From Syntrophobacteraceae bacterium (GTDB taxonomy: Bacteria > Desulfobacterota > Syntrophobacteria > Syntrophobacterales > Syntrophobacteraceae): a stretch of DNA of 52,066 nt. Position numbers and translations under genes: made by a program. This document shows, one piece after another, positions 15,846-24,645 of the stretch (within the stretch, counting starts at the first letter, position 1; each line of letters begins with the position of its first letter). The notes under the pieces were generated by a model. It did no database searches, had not been told where the DNA came from, and saw nothing but the letters and a program-made list of their open reading frames with translations. The stretch covers positions 1 to 52,066 of the forward strand of contig JARLHO010000129.1 in assembly GCA_031292215.1 (NCBI GenBank). The letters are read 5' to 3'.

Positions 15846-16172
15846 ACAACAAGACTTTTGCCGACCGGAAAAAAAACGCCTCCAACGCTTTCTTTTCCGG
15901 CTACCACGCCATTTTGTCCAATGTTTGCCCATGCGAACGCCCGGTAAACCCTTGCTGCGCGAATACCACGCCACCCAAATACTTTTCTTACCCTCTGCGG
16001 GCTCTCCCGTTTCGCATCAAAAGAAAATATCCTCTGATAAAGCCGCCAGGACTTCCGGGGAACTCAACGTGCGCTCTTTTTATGAGCACAAAAAAAGAGT
16101 ATTATTGGAGGCTCGATTTGCTTATCGCCGATCCGGCGTTCAATTTTTAGGAAACGAGGTCGAGGGGCAGCT
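15846..16172. other. Intergenic stretch before the S1-domain gene
   Basis: The 327-bp gap separates the toxin-antitoxin promoter from the S1-domain gene. Short frames with many prolines and cysteines exist but have no ribosome site. A 22-codon frame ends at 16150 just before the S1 gene (from ATG 16082), without supporting signals. The promoter of the S1 gene is expected here but was not identified with confidence. Confidence 0.4.
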
Positions 16173-17372
16173 ATGAACGAAGACGAAGAATCCAGGGATG
16201 AAATGGTCGAAGAGGAAAGTTTTGCCGACCTTTTTCGCCAAAGCGAGGTAAAGCCCGTGCGGTTTCACCCGGGGCAGAAGGTAAAGGCCAAAGTCGTTAA
16301 TATTTCCTCCGAGTGGGTCTTCATTGATCTGGGCGCAAAGAGCGAGGGCTATCTTGAGGCAAAGGAATTCCTGGATAGCGAGGGAAATCTTTCGGTCGCG
16401 GAAGGCGAACTCGTTGAAGCCTACTTCCTTTCGGCAGACGAAAACCAGATGCGTTTTACAACCAGGATTTCCGGTGGCGATGCCGGGAGATTCTACCTCG
16501 AAGAGGCCTGGCGAAACGGCATCCCCGTTGAAGGTCTGGTTGAAAAAGAGATAAAGGGCGGCTTTGAAATAAAGATTGCCGGGGGGCTTCGCGGTTTTTG
16601 CCCGTTTTCGCAAATGGGGCTGCAAAGGGAAAACGCCAGCGATATAATCGGGAGCCATCTCGACTTTCGCATCACTTTATACGGGGAAAACGGACGAAAC
16701 GTGGTGCTCTCCAACCGGGCGGTCCTGGAAGAGGAGCGCAGCAGGCAAAGGGAGGAGCAAAGGGGCCTTCTGCTCGAAGGAGCCAGGGTAAAAGGGACAA
16801 TCGGCTCGATCCATAATTTCGGCGCATTCGTTAAAATCGGCGCAGTCGATGGGCTTATCCCGATTTCGGAAATCGGCTGGGCCCGAACCGAAGACGTAAA
16901 TGAAGCGCTAAAGGTTGGCCAGGAAGTCGAGGTAGTAGCCATAAAGCTCGACTGGGAAAACAATCGTCTTACCTTTAGCTTGAAGCGCGCGCTGCCAGAC
17001 CCCTGGGATAGCATAGAGGAAAATTTTCCGCCCGGATCGAGCCATACCGGAACGGTTGTCCGGTTGACCACTTTTGGCGCATTCGTCTCCCTTGCCCCCG
17101 GAGTCGACGGTCTGCTGCACATCTCCAAGCTCGGCGCCGGAAAAAGGATAAAGCACCCGCATGAGGCGGTTAGCAAGGACCAGGTCATTGAAGTAAAGAT
17201 CGATTCGATCGACAGGGAAAACAAGCGCATATCGCTATCGACCGCAGGGAGCGAGCAGGCCGAAGATCAGGGCGGCGAAGATTATTCGCAGTTTCTTAAA
17301 AAAGGGCCCCCTGCCATGGGAACGCTTGCTGACCTTATGAACGTAAAACTTCAGGAAAAAAAGAGAAAATAG
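16173..17372 (+). CDS. S1 RNA-binding domain protein (ribosomal protein S1-like)
   Basis: The product binds RNA and may help mRNA reach the ribosome. Of 399 residues, four S1 folds can be placed at about 33-99, 116-183, 203-271 and 289-357. The third and fourth are the most typical (GTIGSIHNFGAFVKI..GLIPISEI and GTVVRLTTFGAFVSL..GLLHISKL). An acidic N-terminus and a lysine-rich C-terminus (KLQEKKRK) flank them. Full-length S1 has six domains, so this is a four-domain version, as found as a second S1-like protein in Desulfobacterota. A GAGGGG site precedes ATG 16173. It stands alone and converges on higA. Confidence 0.85.
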   Translation: MNEDEESRDEMVEEESFADLFRQSEVKPVRFHPGQKVKAKVVNISSEWVFIDLGAKSEGYLEAKEFLDSEGNLSVAEGELVEAYFLSADENQMRFTTRISGGDAGRFYLEEAWRNGIPVEGLVEKEIKGGFEIKIAGGLRGFCPFSQMGLQRENASDIIGSHLDFRITLYGENGRNVVLSNRAVLEEERSRQREEQRGLLLEGARVKGTIGSIHNFGAFVKIGAVDGLIPISEIGWARTEDVNEALKVGQEVEVVAIKLDWENNRLTFSLKRALPDPWDSIEENFPPGSSHTGTVVRLTTFGAFVSLAPGVDGLLHISKLGAGKRIKHPHEAVSKDQVIEVKIDSIDRENKRISLSTAGSEQAEDQGGEDYSQFLKKGPPAMGTLADLMNVKLQEKKRK

Positions 17373-17382
17373 TCCGAATTTC

Positions 17383-17682
17383 TTACCTGGCGCACAGAAG
17401 TATCTCGCCCTTTAAACTGTCGCCCAGCCTGTTTCGGGCCATGTGGACGTCGTAGTCCATCTGAAGCCCCAGCCAGAATTGGGGGGAGGTGCTAAAGTAT
17501 CGCCCGAGGCGAAGGGCGGTATCGGCGCTGATCCTGCGCTTTCCCAGCACGATGTCGTTTATGCGGCGCGGTGGAACGTTTAGGAAAAGCGCAAGGCTAG
17601 CCTGAGTTATCCCCAGGGGCTTGATGAAATCTTTTAGCAGGATTTTGCCGGGATGAACCGGCCTGAATTTTTTTTCATTCAT
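17383..17682 (-). CDS. higA: HigA-family antitoxin (VapI-like HTH), orphan
   Basis: The 99-aa product shows the HigA opening VHPGKILLKDFIKPLGITQ and an XRE-type helix-turn-helix (LALFLNVPPRRINDIVLGKRR), ending with RYFSTSPQFWLGLQMDYD as in the family. Such proteins neutralise HigB mRNA interferases and repress their operon. No HigB gene is found upstream (17683-18009) or downstream, so it is an orphan regulator or what remains of a pair. The ribosome site is weak. Confidence 0.88.
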   Translation of the reverse strand: MNEKKFRPVHPGKILLKDFIKPLGITQASLALFLNVPPRRINDIVLGKRRISADTALRLGRYFSTSPQFWLGLQMDYDVHMARNRLGDSLKGEILLCAR

Positions 17683-17797
17683 TGTCCGAACCCTTCCGAA
17701 AGCAGACCTTGCCTCCGCTTTGGTTAAGCATTAACCATGCCAGTGGACGACTGTCTTAAAGAAGGGTCGCGCGACTTTCGGAGAGTTGAAAATGTAG

Positions 17798-17824
17798 GTT
17801 GGGCTAAGCGCAGCGCAGCCCAAC
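17798..17824. repeat. Hairpin repeat GTTGGGCT...AGCCCAAC
   Basis: An 8-bp perfect stem (GTTGGGCT / AGCCCAAC) with an 11-base GC-rich loop lies in the 327-bp gap between higA and cydB. The form TAGGTTGGGCT-AGCG-AGCGCAGCCCAAC is a widespread intergenic palindrome in bacterial genomes. No T run follows, so it is not a terminator. Nothing else is seen in this gap. Confidence 0.55.
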
Positions 17825-18009
17825 AAATTAATCGCAATAGGAAACTTCAGCGGCGTGTCGCCGCAGACGGGTCGCCAACCCCCGACTGGCTGCGCCGGCG
17901 GCAGCTCGGACGGCAGTCCGCACCGCCTGCCGGGTGATTCACCGAAGTTTCATCTCGTTCAAACCGCATCCCAGGAGGCGGCGGCCCCGCTTGAACGCCC
18001 CGCTTGGTC

Positions 18010-19008
18010 TCAGTAATACCCCCCCTGCGATACCTTGCCTCTAAAAACGTAGTAGCAGTAAGCGACATAGGCCAGGATCAGCGGCAAGACGAATAGGGTG
18101 CCAGCCAGCAGGAAGGCCTGCGAGGAAGGGGCGGCCGCTGCCTGCCGGAAAGTGACGGCAAACGGGACAAGCCAGGGCCAAAGGCTTATTCCCCACCCGA
18201 TATAGCCCAAAAGAAAAACCCCAAGGCTCATCAAAAAGGGGCTTATCTGGGCGCCCCTGCCGAGTTGGCGCCAGATCGAGACGATGAGGACCGCCGACGC
18301 GAGAGGCATGGGAAGGAGGTAGAAAAAATCGGGAAAGCTAAACCACAGTTGCCTTATGGCCGAATTCATCGTCGGCACGGAGATGGAAACGATCACCAGG
18401 AAAAGCGCGACATAGGCCAGGACGTAGGAGGCGCACTTTCTGGCCCAGTTCTGGGTTAGGGCTTCTGTTTTCATCACCAGCCAGGTGGACCCCAAAAGGG
18501 CGTAGCCAAATATAAGCGCCACCCCGGTCATGAAGCTGTAGGCGCTTACCCAGTCGAAAGGCCCGCCCGCAAAGCTTCGCCCGGCAACCTGCACCCCCCC
18601 CACGTAGGAGCCAAGGATCATCCCCTGCATGAAGGCGGCGAGCACCGAGCCGAAATGGAAGGCGTAATCCCAGACGCGGCGGGCTCTTACCGCTTTAAAG
18701 CGAAACTCGAACGCCACGCCGCGGAATATTAGCCCCAAGAGCATCAGGATCACCGGCATGTAGAAGGCAGGCATAAGTATCGCGTAGGCGAGCGGAAAGG
18801 CCGCAAGAAGCCCCCCGCCGCTTAGCACCAGCCAGGTTTCGTTGCCGTCCCAAAAAGGGGCGATGGAATTCATCATCAAATCTCTTGATTCATCCGAGGG
18901 CGCAAAGGGAAACAGTATGCCCACCCCCAGGTCGAAGCCGTCTAGAAGAACGTAGAGAAACAGCGCGAGTATCAGCAGGCAATACCAAATCAGCGGGATT
19001 TGAGACAT
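18010..19008 (-). CDS. cydB: Cytochrome bd-type quinol oxidase subunit II
   Basis: Subunit II is the membrane partner of CydA in the bd oxidase, which reduces oxygen to water with electrons from quinol. The 332-aa product has eight or nine hydrophobic segments. The N-terminal IPLIWYCLLILALFLYVLLDG and the GFDLGVGILFPF motif are standard, as is the GNETWLV segment (about 55-61). The start lies 4 bases after cydA, so the two form one operon. No cydX-like small subunit or cydCD assembly transporter is seen nearby. Confidence 0.95.
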   Translation of the reverse strand: MSQIPLIWYCLLILALFLYVLLDGFDLGVGILFPFAPSDESRDLMMNSIAPFWDGNETWLVLSGGGLLAAFPLAYAILMPAFYMPVILMLLGLIFRGVAFEFRFKAVRARRVWDYAFHFGSVLAAFMQGMILGSYVGGVQVAGRSFAGGPFDWVSAYSFMTGVALIFGYALLGSTWLVMKTEALTQNWARKCASYVLAYVALFLVIVSISVPTMNSAIRQLWFSFPDFFYLLPMPLASAVLIVSIWRQLGRGAQISPFLMSLGVFLLGYIGWGISLWPWLVPFAVTFRQAAAAPSSQAFLLAGTLFVLPLILAYVAYCYYVFRGKVSQGGYY

Positions 19009-19012
19009 TTTA

Positions 19013-20404
19013 TCAGTCCTTTTTAGAAGCGGGGTCCGTGATGAGGGGCGGTTGGCTCAAACCGTGCGAACCATAGATTTCTCCGGGCGCTTCGGGACCC
19101 TTCTTTATCAGCTTGACTATGTAGTGGACCCCTGCCCCGAAAACGACCCCATAGGTCAGGACAAAAGCGCAAAAAGACAATGCGACCGAAAATCCTTTCA
19201 CCGGCGATACCGCCTGGGAGGTGCGCATGATGCCTTCGATAACCCAGGGCTGCCTTCCGGTTTCCGATATGCACCACCCGGCCAGCACCGCCAGAAATCC
19301 CGCGGGACTCATGGCCACGCACCAGCGCAAAAACCACCGCGTATCGAATAGATGCTTTCTAAAGAAAAGAACGAGAGCGGTTAAACCGGTAAGAATCATC
19401 AAAACGCCCAGTACGACCATCGCTCGAAATGCGAAGAACACCAGCGGGACCGGCGGGCGATCTTCTTTGGGCCATTCCTTTAGCCCCCTCACCATGCCGT
19501 CGAGCTTATGGGTTAGTATGAGGCTCGATAGCTTTGGTATTTCAATTGCGTATTTGGTAACTTCATCTTTTTGATCCGGCCATCCGAAAAGAATGGAGGG
19601 GGCGCCGCGCTGAGTTTCCCACAGCCCTTCCATCGCCGCTACCTTCTCGGGCTGATACTCAAAAGTGTTGCGGCCGTGCGCATCGCCAAAAAGCAGTTGG
19701 AGCGGAGAAACAAATATCGCCATTATCATGGCCATGCCGAACATAATGCGAGCCTGCCGGGTATGGCGGCTCTGCAAAAGATACCAGGCGCCGACCCCTC
19801 CTGCGACAAAGGCCGTAGTCAGATAGGCGGCGGTAACCATATGCACGAATCTAAAGGGAAACGAGGGGTTAAAAATTATCTGCTTCCAGTCGGCGGGATA
19901 AATCAAGCCGTTTGCGGCTATCGTATAGCCCCGGGGAGTTTGCATCCAACTGTTTGCGGCAAGGATCCAGAAGGCCGAGAGCAATGTGCCGAGAGCCACG
20001 ATGATGTTGGCTGCAAAATAGGTCTTCGGTCCGACCCGGTTTTTTCCGAAAAGCATCACTCCCAGAAACGAGGCTTCCAGGAAAAATGCGGTGAGCACTT
20101 CGTAGCCAAGTAGCGGGCCGAGTATGTTTCCGGCCCTGTCCGCAAACGCCGCCCAGTTTGTCCCGAACTGGAACGACATGACAACGCCCGATACGACGCC
20201 CATGCCGAAGACGACCGCAAAAATTTTTATCCACATGTGGTATACGTCCCCGTATACCGGGTTTCCCGTTCTAAGCCATCGCCACTGGAGAACGGCCAGC
20301 CAGCTTGCAAGGCCGATTGTAAAAGAGGGGAAAAGGATGTGAAACGCTATGATAAACGCAAACTGCATGCGTGAAAGCAGCACCGGGTCTAGATGTGCCA
20401 ACAT
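19013..20404 (-). CDS. cydA: Cytochrome bd-type quinol oxidase subunit I, cyanide-insensitive (CioA) type
   Basis: Subunit I carries the three hemes and the quinol site. Of 463 residues, the heme ligands are visible as H22 (IAFHILFP), H188 (FRFVHMV) and M329 (FRAMVVLG), with channel acids E102 and E110 (GYEVLTAFFLEASF). The Q loop is short, GRNTFEYQPEKVAAMEG with K254 and E259, and the total is about 60 residues below E. coli CydA. Together these point to the CioA branch. In a presumed anaerobe its likely job is oxygen removal. ATG 20404 has an AGGAGA site. Confidence 0.93.
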   Translation of the reverse strand: MLAHLDPVLLSRMQFAFIIAFHILFPSFTIGLASWLAVLQWRWLRTGNPVYGDVYHMWIKIFAVVFGMGVVSGVVMSFQFGTNWAAFADRAGNILGPLLGYEVLTAFFLEASFLGVMLFGKNRVGPKTYFAANIIVALGTLLSAFWILAANSWMQTPRGYTIAANGLIYPADWKQIIFNPSFPFRFVHMVTAAYLTTAFVAGGVGAWYLLQSRHTRQARIMFGMAMIMAIFVSPLQLLFGDAHGRNTFEYQPEKVAAMEGLWETQRGAPSILFGWPDQKDEVTKYAIEIPKLSSLILTHKLDGMVRGLKEWPKEDRPPVPLVFFAFRAMVVLGVLMILTGLTALVLFFRKHLFDTRWFLRWCVAMSPAGFLAVLAGWCISETGRQPWVIEGIMRTSQAVSPVKGFSVALSFCAFVLTYGVVFGAGVHYIVKLIKKGPEAPGEIYGSHGLSQPPLITDPASKKD

Positions 20405-20608
20405 AGGCCGGATCTCCTGGCTCAGTTTTGGAAAGAAACTTCCAGTCGGGGTTTTAAGTCCTGCGCCACAACGCGTTACAGGGAACCCGCCGGAAAACTT
20501 TTCGAGGCCCTTCGCCTCTGCGCAATTGGTGTATTACCATATCGGAGATGATGCGCATTAGAATAAGACATTTCAAGTTGTTCAACAAATCCATGGATAT
20601 GAGCAATC

Positions 20609-21376
20609 GTGGCAAAACTCAAGATTTATTTCGGAGGGCCGGCCGAGCGCGCGCCGCTTTGCAGCTCGGATAAAGCTCCTGAGAAATGGGGCGTCTACCC
20701 CCAACCCCGCGTCTTTTTGTGCGGGGATACGGGCGTTAGCGTCGAGTTCGGAGACGAGATAGATCCGGAAATAAACCGGCTGGTGCGCCGGCTGTACAAA
20801 AGGCTTAGCACCGGCGCCTTTTCCGGCATTATCGATATGGGTCCGGCTTACTGCTCGCTTTTCATCCGGTATGATCCCGGGGTTTGCTCTTTGGAAAGGC
20901 TTTTGTGCATAATAGAGGAAAACCTGGAAACCGCAGGAGGCGCGGGCGAAGGTTTTGAGCGAATCGTCGAAGTCCCGGTTTGCTATGGGGGCGAATTTGG
21001 CCCTGACATAGGCGAGGTGGCCAATTTCCACGGGATTGACGAGGGCGAGGTGGCGGCATTTCATGCGGCCCCCCTCTACCAGGTGTACATGATCGGGTTT
21101 ATCCTGGGGTTTCCATATCTTGGGGGGCTGGACAGCAGGTTGTATACTCCCAGAAAAAAAGAGCCTGGAAATGCCCCGGCTGGAAGTATCGGGATCGCCG
21201 ACCGCCAGAGCGGCATTTATCCGGTCGCAAGTCCTGCCGGCTGGTGGATCGTTGGAATGACGCCTCTTAAAGTATTCGATCTTTTGCGAGAAAAACCCTT
21301 TCTTTTTGAAGCAGGCGATACGGTGCGGTTTAGGCAGATAACGAGAGAGGAATTTGAGAGCTATAAAAATCATTGA
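20609..21376 (+). CDS. pxpB: 5-oxoprolinase subunit PxpB
   Basis: With PxpC and PxpA it cleaves 5-oxoproline to glutamate using ATP; KipI is the B. subtilis relative. The 255-aa product carries the family signatures: GDTGVSVEFGDEI, an LYQVYMIGFILGFPYLGGL block (about 152-170) and SPAGWWIVGMTPL near the end. About 35 extra N-terminal residues precede the usual start. GTG 20609 has a poor ribosome site, so a start closer to GDTGVSV is possible. The stop overlaps the pxpC start by 23 bp, and the three genes form one operon. Confidence 0.9.
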   Translation: MAKLKIYFGGPAERAPLCSSDKAPEKWGVYPQPRVFLCGDTGVSVEFGDEIDPEINRLVRRLYKRLSTGAFSGIIDMGPAYCSLFIRYDPGVCSLERLLCIIEENLETAGGAGEGFERIVEVPVCYGGEFGPDIGEVANFHGIDEGEVAAFHAAPLYQVYMIGFILGFPYLGGLDSRLYTPRKKEPGNAPAGSIGIADRQSGIYPVASPAGWWIVGMTPLKVFDLLREKPFLFEAGDTVRFRQITREEFESYKNH

Positions 21377-22331
21377 GCCCGGGCCCCTTGCCACGGTGCA
21401 GGACCGGGGACGTTTTGGCTTTCGCGACAAAGGCGTTCCGGTGTGCGGGGCGGTGGACCAGCAGGCGTATCGGCTGGGAAATCTTTTGGCGGGAAATTTA
21501 TTCGATGCGGCCTCCATCGAGATCACCCTGGGGGGATTTGTGGCCCAATTTCTGGGGGAGGCGTATTTCGCCCTTACCGGGGCGCAAACGGAGGCAAGGC
21601 TAAACGGCCGGCCTCTTTCGACGTGGAAGCGCCACTTCGGGCGAATTGGGGAAGTTATCGAAACGGGACCTCCTGTTTCGGGGCTAAGAACCTATCTGGC
21701 CGTAGACGGCGGCATAGACGTTTCACCCGTTATGGGCAGCCGGTCCACTTTCCTTCGGGGCGGCCTTGGCGGACTGGAAGGAAGAGCTCTTAGAAAAAAA
21801 GACCTTCTTTTTTTCGGCGATGCGCCCCGTGAGGATGTAACCGGCAAGATCTTTGAGATCCCCGCCGAACTGGTCCCCGCATATGGGGCGAGCGCGGTCC
21901 TAAGGGTCATCCCCGGCCCGCAGATCGGCCGCATCTCCCCGCGCGGGATCGACACCTTCTTTTCCTCGGAATTCGTTGTCTCCAATCGAACCGACAGGAT
22001 GGGTTCGATCCTCTGCGGACCGGCGATAGCTCTTGCGTGCGGAGCAGACATTATTTCCGGGAGCGCTTTTCCGGGAGCTGTCCAGATACCGGGAAACGGG
22101 CAGCCGGTGGTCCTTGGAAACGACTGCCAGACAACCGGAGGATACGTCCTGGCGGCAAGCGTAATTGATGTGGACTTATCTTTTGCCGCGCAGCTTTTTC
22201 CCGGAGCAACCGTTCGGTTTGCCGAAGCAAGCCTTGACGAGGCGCGCCTTGCCTTCCTTAAAAACGAGTACAGGCTAAAAACTCTGCGTGAAAAGCTAAA
22301 AGCCGGAGGCCGCAAATGCGAATGGACATAA
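21354..22331 (+). CDS. pxpC: 5-oxoprolinase subunit PxpC
   Basis: PxpC is the biotin-independent carboxylase-like subunit of the PxpABC enzyme (KipA relative). The 325-aa product opens with the standard IIEPGPLATVQDRGRFGFR, has the GAVDQQAYRLGN element and YLAVDGGIDVSPVMGS, and later GNGQPVVLGNDCQTTGGY. The start is TTG 21354 with GAGAGG just before it, overlapping pxpB by 23 bp. Its end overlaps pxpA by 16 bp, which implies tight translational coupling of all three subunits. Confidence 0.93.
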   Translation: MRAIKIIEPGPLATVQDRGRFGFRDKGVPVCGAVDQQAYRLGNLLAGNLFDAASIEITLGGFVAQFLGEAYFALTGAQTEARLNGRPLSTWKRHFGRIGEVIETGPPVSGLRTYLAVDGGIDVSPVMGSRSTFLRGGLGGLEGRALRKKDLLFFGDAPREDVTGKIFEIPAELVPAYGASAVLRVIPGPQIGRISPRGIDTFFSSEFVVSNRTDRMGSILCGPAIALACGADIISGSAFPGAVQIPGNGQPVVLGNDCQTTGGYVLAASVIDVDLSFAAQLFPGATVRFAEASLDEARLAFLKNEYRLKTLREKLKAGGRKCEWT

Positions 22332-23080
22332 ACTGCGATATGGGAGAAAGCTTTGGCGCCTACCGTATGGGCGAAGACGAATTGATTATGCCCTTTGTAA
22401 CCTCAATAAATATCGCCTGCGGCTGGCACGCGGGAGACCCGGGGGTCATGGCCAAAACCGTGCGGCTGGCTGCCCGATACGGCGTCGCGGTGGGCGCCCA
22501 CCCCGGATATCCCGATCTATTGGGCTTTGGCAGGCGCACTATGGAAACCCTTCCGGGCGAGATTAAAAACTACGTCATTTACCAGATAGGCGCTCTTTGC
22601 GGTTTTTTGCGCGAATACGGAATGCGGCTCCAGCATGTCAAGCCGCACGGAGCTCTCTACAATTTGGCGGCAAGAGACGAAAGGACCGCAGGCGAAATTA
22701 TTTCCGGGGTAAAGGCTTATGATCCCGACCTTATTTTGGTTGCTCCCGCCGGCTCTTTTTGCGCCGAGATGGGGGTTTTAGCAGGACTTACCGTGGTCCG
22801 GGAGGCGTTTTGCGACCGCGCCTATCTTGGCAACGGCCACCTTGCCCCACGCACTGTTAAGGGCGCGGTTATTCATGATCCCGAAAAAGTCCGCCAAAGA
22901 GTCCTTTCCCTTGCCAGGTCGGGCCGACTCCCCACCCTGGAGGGCGGACAAATCGATCTCGCAGCCGGTACCCTTTGCATCCACGGCGATACGGCCGGAG
23001 CATCGCGCCTTGCCCAAACCGTGCGACAGGCCCTGGAAGAAGCAGGGGTGGAAGTGGCGCCGATGGGAAAACGGAGTTAA
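22316..23080 (+). CDS. pxpA: 5-oxoprolinase subunit PxpA (LamB/YcsF family)
   Basis: PxpA is the subunit that hydrolyses activated 5-oxoproline, allowing glutamate recovery from damaged glutamine or pyroglutamyl peptides. The 254-aa product opens with DINCDMGESFGAY and continues with SINIACGWHAGDP and GAHPGYPD. HVKPHGALYN follows, then EAFCDRAYLGNGHLAPR; the histidines and aspartates of these motifs line the active site. The length is normal for the family. It is the last gene of the pxpBCA operon and converges on mscL. Confidence 0.95.
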   Translation: MRMDINCDMGESFGAYRMGEDELIMPFVTSINIACGWHAGDPGVMAKTVRLAARYGVAVGAHPGYPDLLGFGRRTMETLPGEIKNYVIYQIGALCGFLREYGMRLQHVKPHGALYNLAARDERTAGEIISGVKAYDPDLILVAPAGSFCAEMGVLAGLTVVREAFCDRAYLGNGHLAPRTVKGAVIHDPEKVRQRVLSLARSGRLPTLEGGQIDLAAGTLCIHGDTAGASRLAQTVRQALEEAGVEVAPMGKRS

Positions 23081-23268
23081 ATCCGTTTGGAAGTATACAA
23101 GCTTCCACCTGAAAACCGGTTTCGCCAGGCCATCTTTTCCGGGAATAAAAAAGCAAGAGCCGAACCATTCCAGGAAATAGAAATCGACCCGTAGAACCTT
23201 TGGGGCCCACGGGGGTCGTAAAGAGGCAGCGAGGGTCGAAGCGCTATCCGGAGCGTAGCCCCCTTCAT

Positions 23269-23733
23269 TTAACTAGCGGCCCCCGGTTCCAACTGCGAGG
23301 TACACTGAGGGCAGCGTCTTGCCTGCATGGCGATAGTGGTAAAGCAGAAAGGGCATTCCCTGGTGTTGGCCGCCGCCGGTGCGGCCTCCCTTCGTTTCAT
23401 GCTGTTTGCCCCCTTTACCACCAAAAAAACGGCGAAGGCGATGATGAGAAAGCTTATGACGGTATTAATGAAGAAGCCGTAGTTGAGGGTTACGGCCCCT
23501 GCGGCTTTTGCTGCCGCAAGGGAGGGGTAGGGACCGGCGGCTTTTGCCCCGCTTTTGAGGGTAACAAAGAAGGTTGAAAAATCCACATTCCCCAGGACCA
23601 TTCCCAGGGGGGGCATGAGAACATCATCTACGAAAGACTTTACAACGGCGCCAAAAGCCGCGCCGATGACGATGCCAACAGCCATGTCCAACACGTTGCC
23701 ACGCATGGCGAATTCTTTGAATTCCTTAAACAT
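23269..23733 (-). CDS. mscL: Large-conductance mechanosensitive channel MscL with C-terminal zinc ribbon
   Basis: MscL opens under membrane tension to release solutes after osmotic downshock. ATG 23733 is used because GGAG lies 8 bases upstream and the protein then starts [20 protein letters not shown]. Of 154 residues, TM1 is about 16-44 and TM2 about 85-107. The cytoplasmic tail carries four cysteines, C127, C130, C141 and C144 (CPFC/CPQC), a zinc-ribbon pair absent from the well-studied E. coli and Mycobacterium channels. The tail could sense metal or redox state or stabilise the cytoplasmic bundle. Monocistronic. Confidence 0.94.
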   Translation of the reverse strand: MFKEFKEFAMRGNVLDMAVGIVIGAAFGAVVKSFVDDVLMPPLGMVLGNVDFSTFFVTLKSGAKAAGPYPSLAAAKAAGAVTLNYGFFINTVISFLIIAFAVFLVVKGANSMKRREAAPAAANTRECPFCFTTIAMQARRCPQCTSQLEPGAAS

Positions 23734-24198
23734 GGTTCGTACTCCAGACTGTATTTGCGGTTGCCGGTAAGCTGCGAACCTCACGGATAACGTGAGAAAC
23801 AGTAAACACCCCCAAGGGTTGAGTCAAACAAATGGTCTAATAATTTTAATTTGATAGAGTTCTATCAATCATTTTTATGCATCTTGGACGCAACTTCGTA
23901 TAAGAAGGTTTGGGCGCAGCGAAATCCGGGGGTTCCAACGCCCCTCCCCCCCGCCACAGACCTTACGAGCATCCTTCCCGGTCGCGCCCCAACAAGCTTG
24001 GGACCGCTCATTTTTTCCCGGTCCATCTGCAGACCATCTGCAAACCGCCTGAAATTCATTGTGTGGCAAAAGTCCTTATGTTAGATTGAGTCTCTAAAAT
24101 CACACGGTACGATAGACAATACACCCTGGGACAAACGGTAAGTCTTCTACCATCTGTTGAAGGTTTTCACCCAACATACGCGCGCAAAGGAGTCACCA
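23734..24198. other. Intergenic stretch between mscL and a small exported protein
   Basis: This 465-bp divergent gap is partly AT-rich. I found no credible gene, repeat or terminator. It presumably holds the promoters of mscL (minus) and of the small exported protein (plus), but no boxes stand out. Confidence 0.35.
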
Positions 24199-24543
24199 GT
24201 GAAAAAAACAGGTGCAATTTCGGTGCTGTTCGTGGTTTGCATGACGATGCTCTGGGCAAATATCGCTTTTGCCCAAAGAGGGCGAATCGATGACCGGATC
24301 AGGGAACAATGGCATCATATCGATCGTGCGCTAAGTCACGGAAGAATTACCGAGCGGCAAGCAGACTACCTTCACGATAATCTGCGCCATATTCGGCATG
24401 AATTTGAAATGGAGAGAAACAGCGGGACGCTGAATTTTGACAAAATCAGATGGCTCAACAGGGAATTGAATCACAATGAAATGAAACTGGAAAGGATGAA
24501 AGAGGGCGGATCCAGTGGCCCTCACCATAGATATTATCACTAA
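24199..24543 (+). CDS. Small exported helical protein, unknown
   Basis: GTG 24199 is chosen because AAAGGAG lies 8 bases upstream and a signal peptide follows at once (KKTGAISVLFVVCMTMLWANIAFA, cleavage likely before QRG). The mature part of about 88 residues is charged and helical (RIREQWHHIDRALSHGRITE, then repeated arginine, glutamate and histidine) and ends GPHHRYYH. The composition recalls small periplasmic stress proteins of the Spy/CpxP kind, without their LTxxQ motifs. I cannot assign a family. It sits next to a large sensor kinase transcribed toward it. Confidence 0.7.
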   Translation: MKKTGAISVLFVVCMTMLWANIAFAQRGRIDDRIREQWHHIDRALSHGRITERQADYLHDNLRHIRHEFEMERNSGTLNFDKIRWLNRELNHNEMKLERMKEGGSSGPHHRYYH

Positions 24544-24645
24544 GCGACAATGGGGCCTTTTTCCACCCATCCTGCGGTTGATCGCCTCGGGCGGCGACTG
24601 CAGGATGGATAAAACGGGTCAACTTATCGCCATGCAGGAAAAGAT

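Noticed and set aside
17683-17800. Possible HigB toxin remnant before higA (frame ending KTVVHWHG)
   Set aside because: Only a vague similarity at the C-terminus; no conserved RelE/HigB core.
20582-21526. Long minus-strand frame opposite pxpB and pxpC
   Set aside because: Shadow of two well-identified genes.
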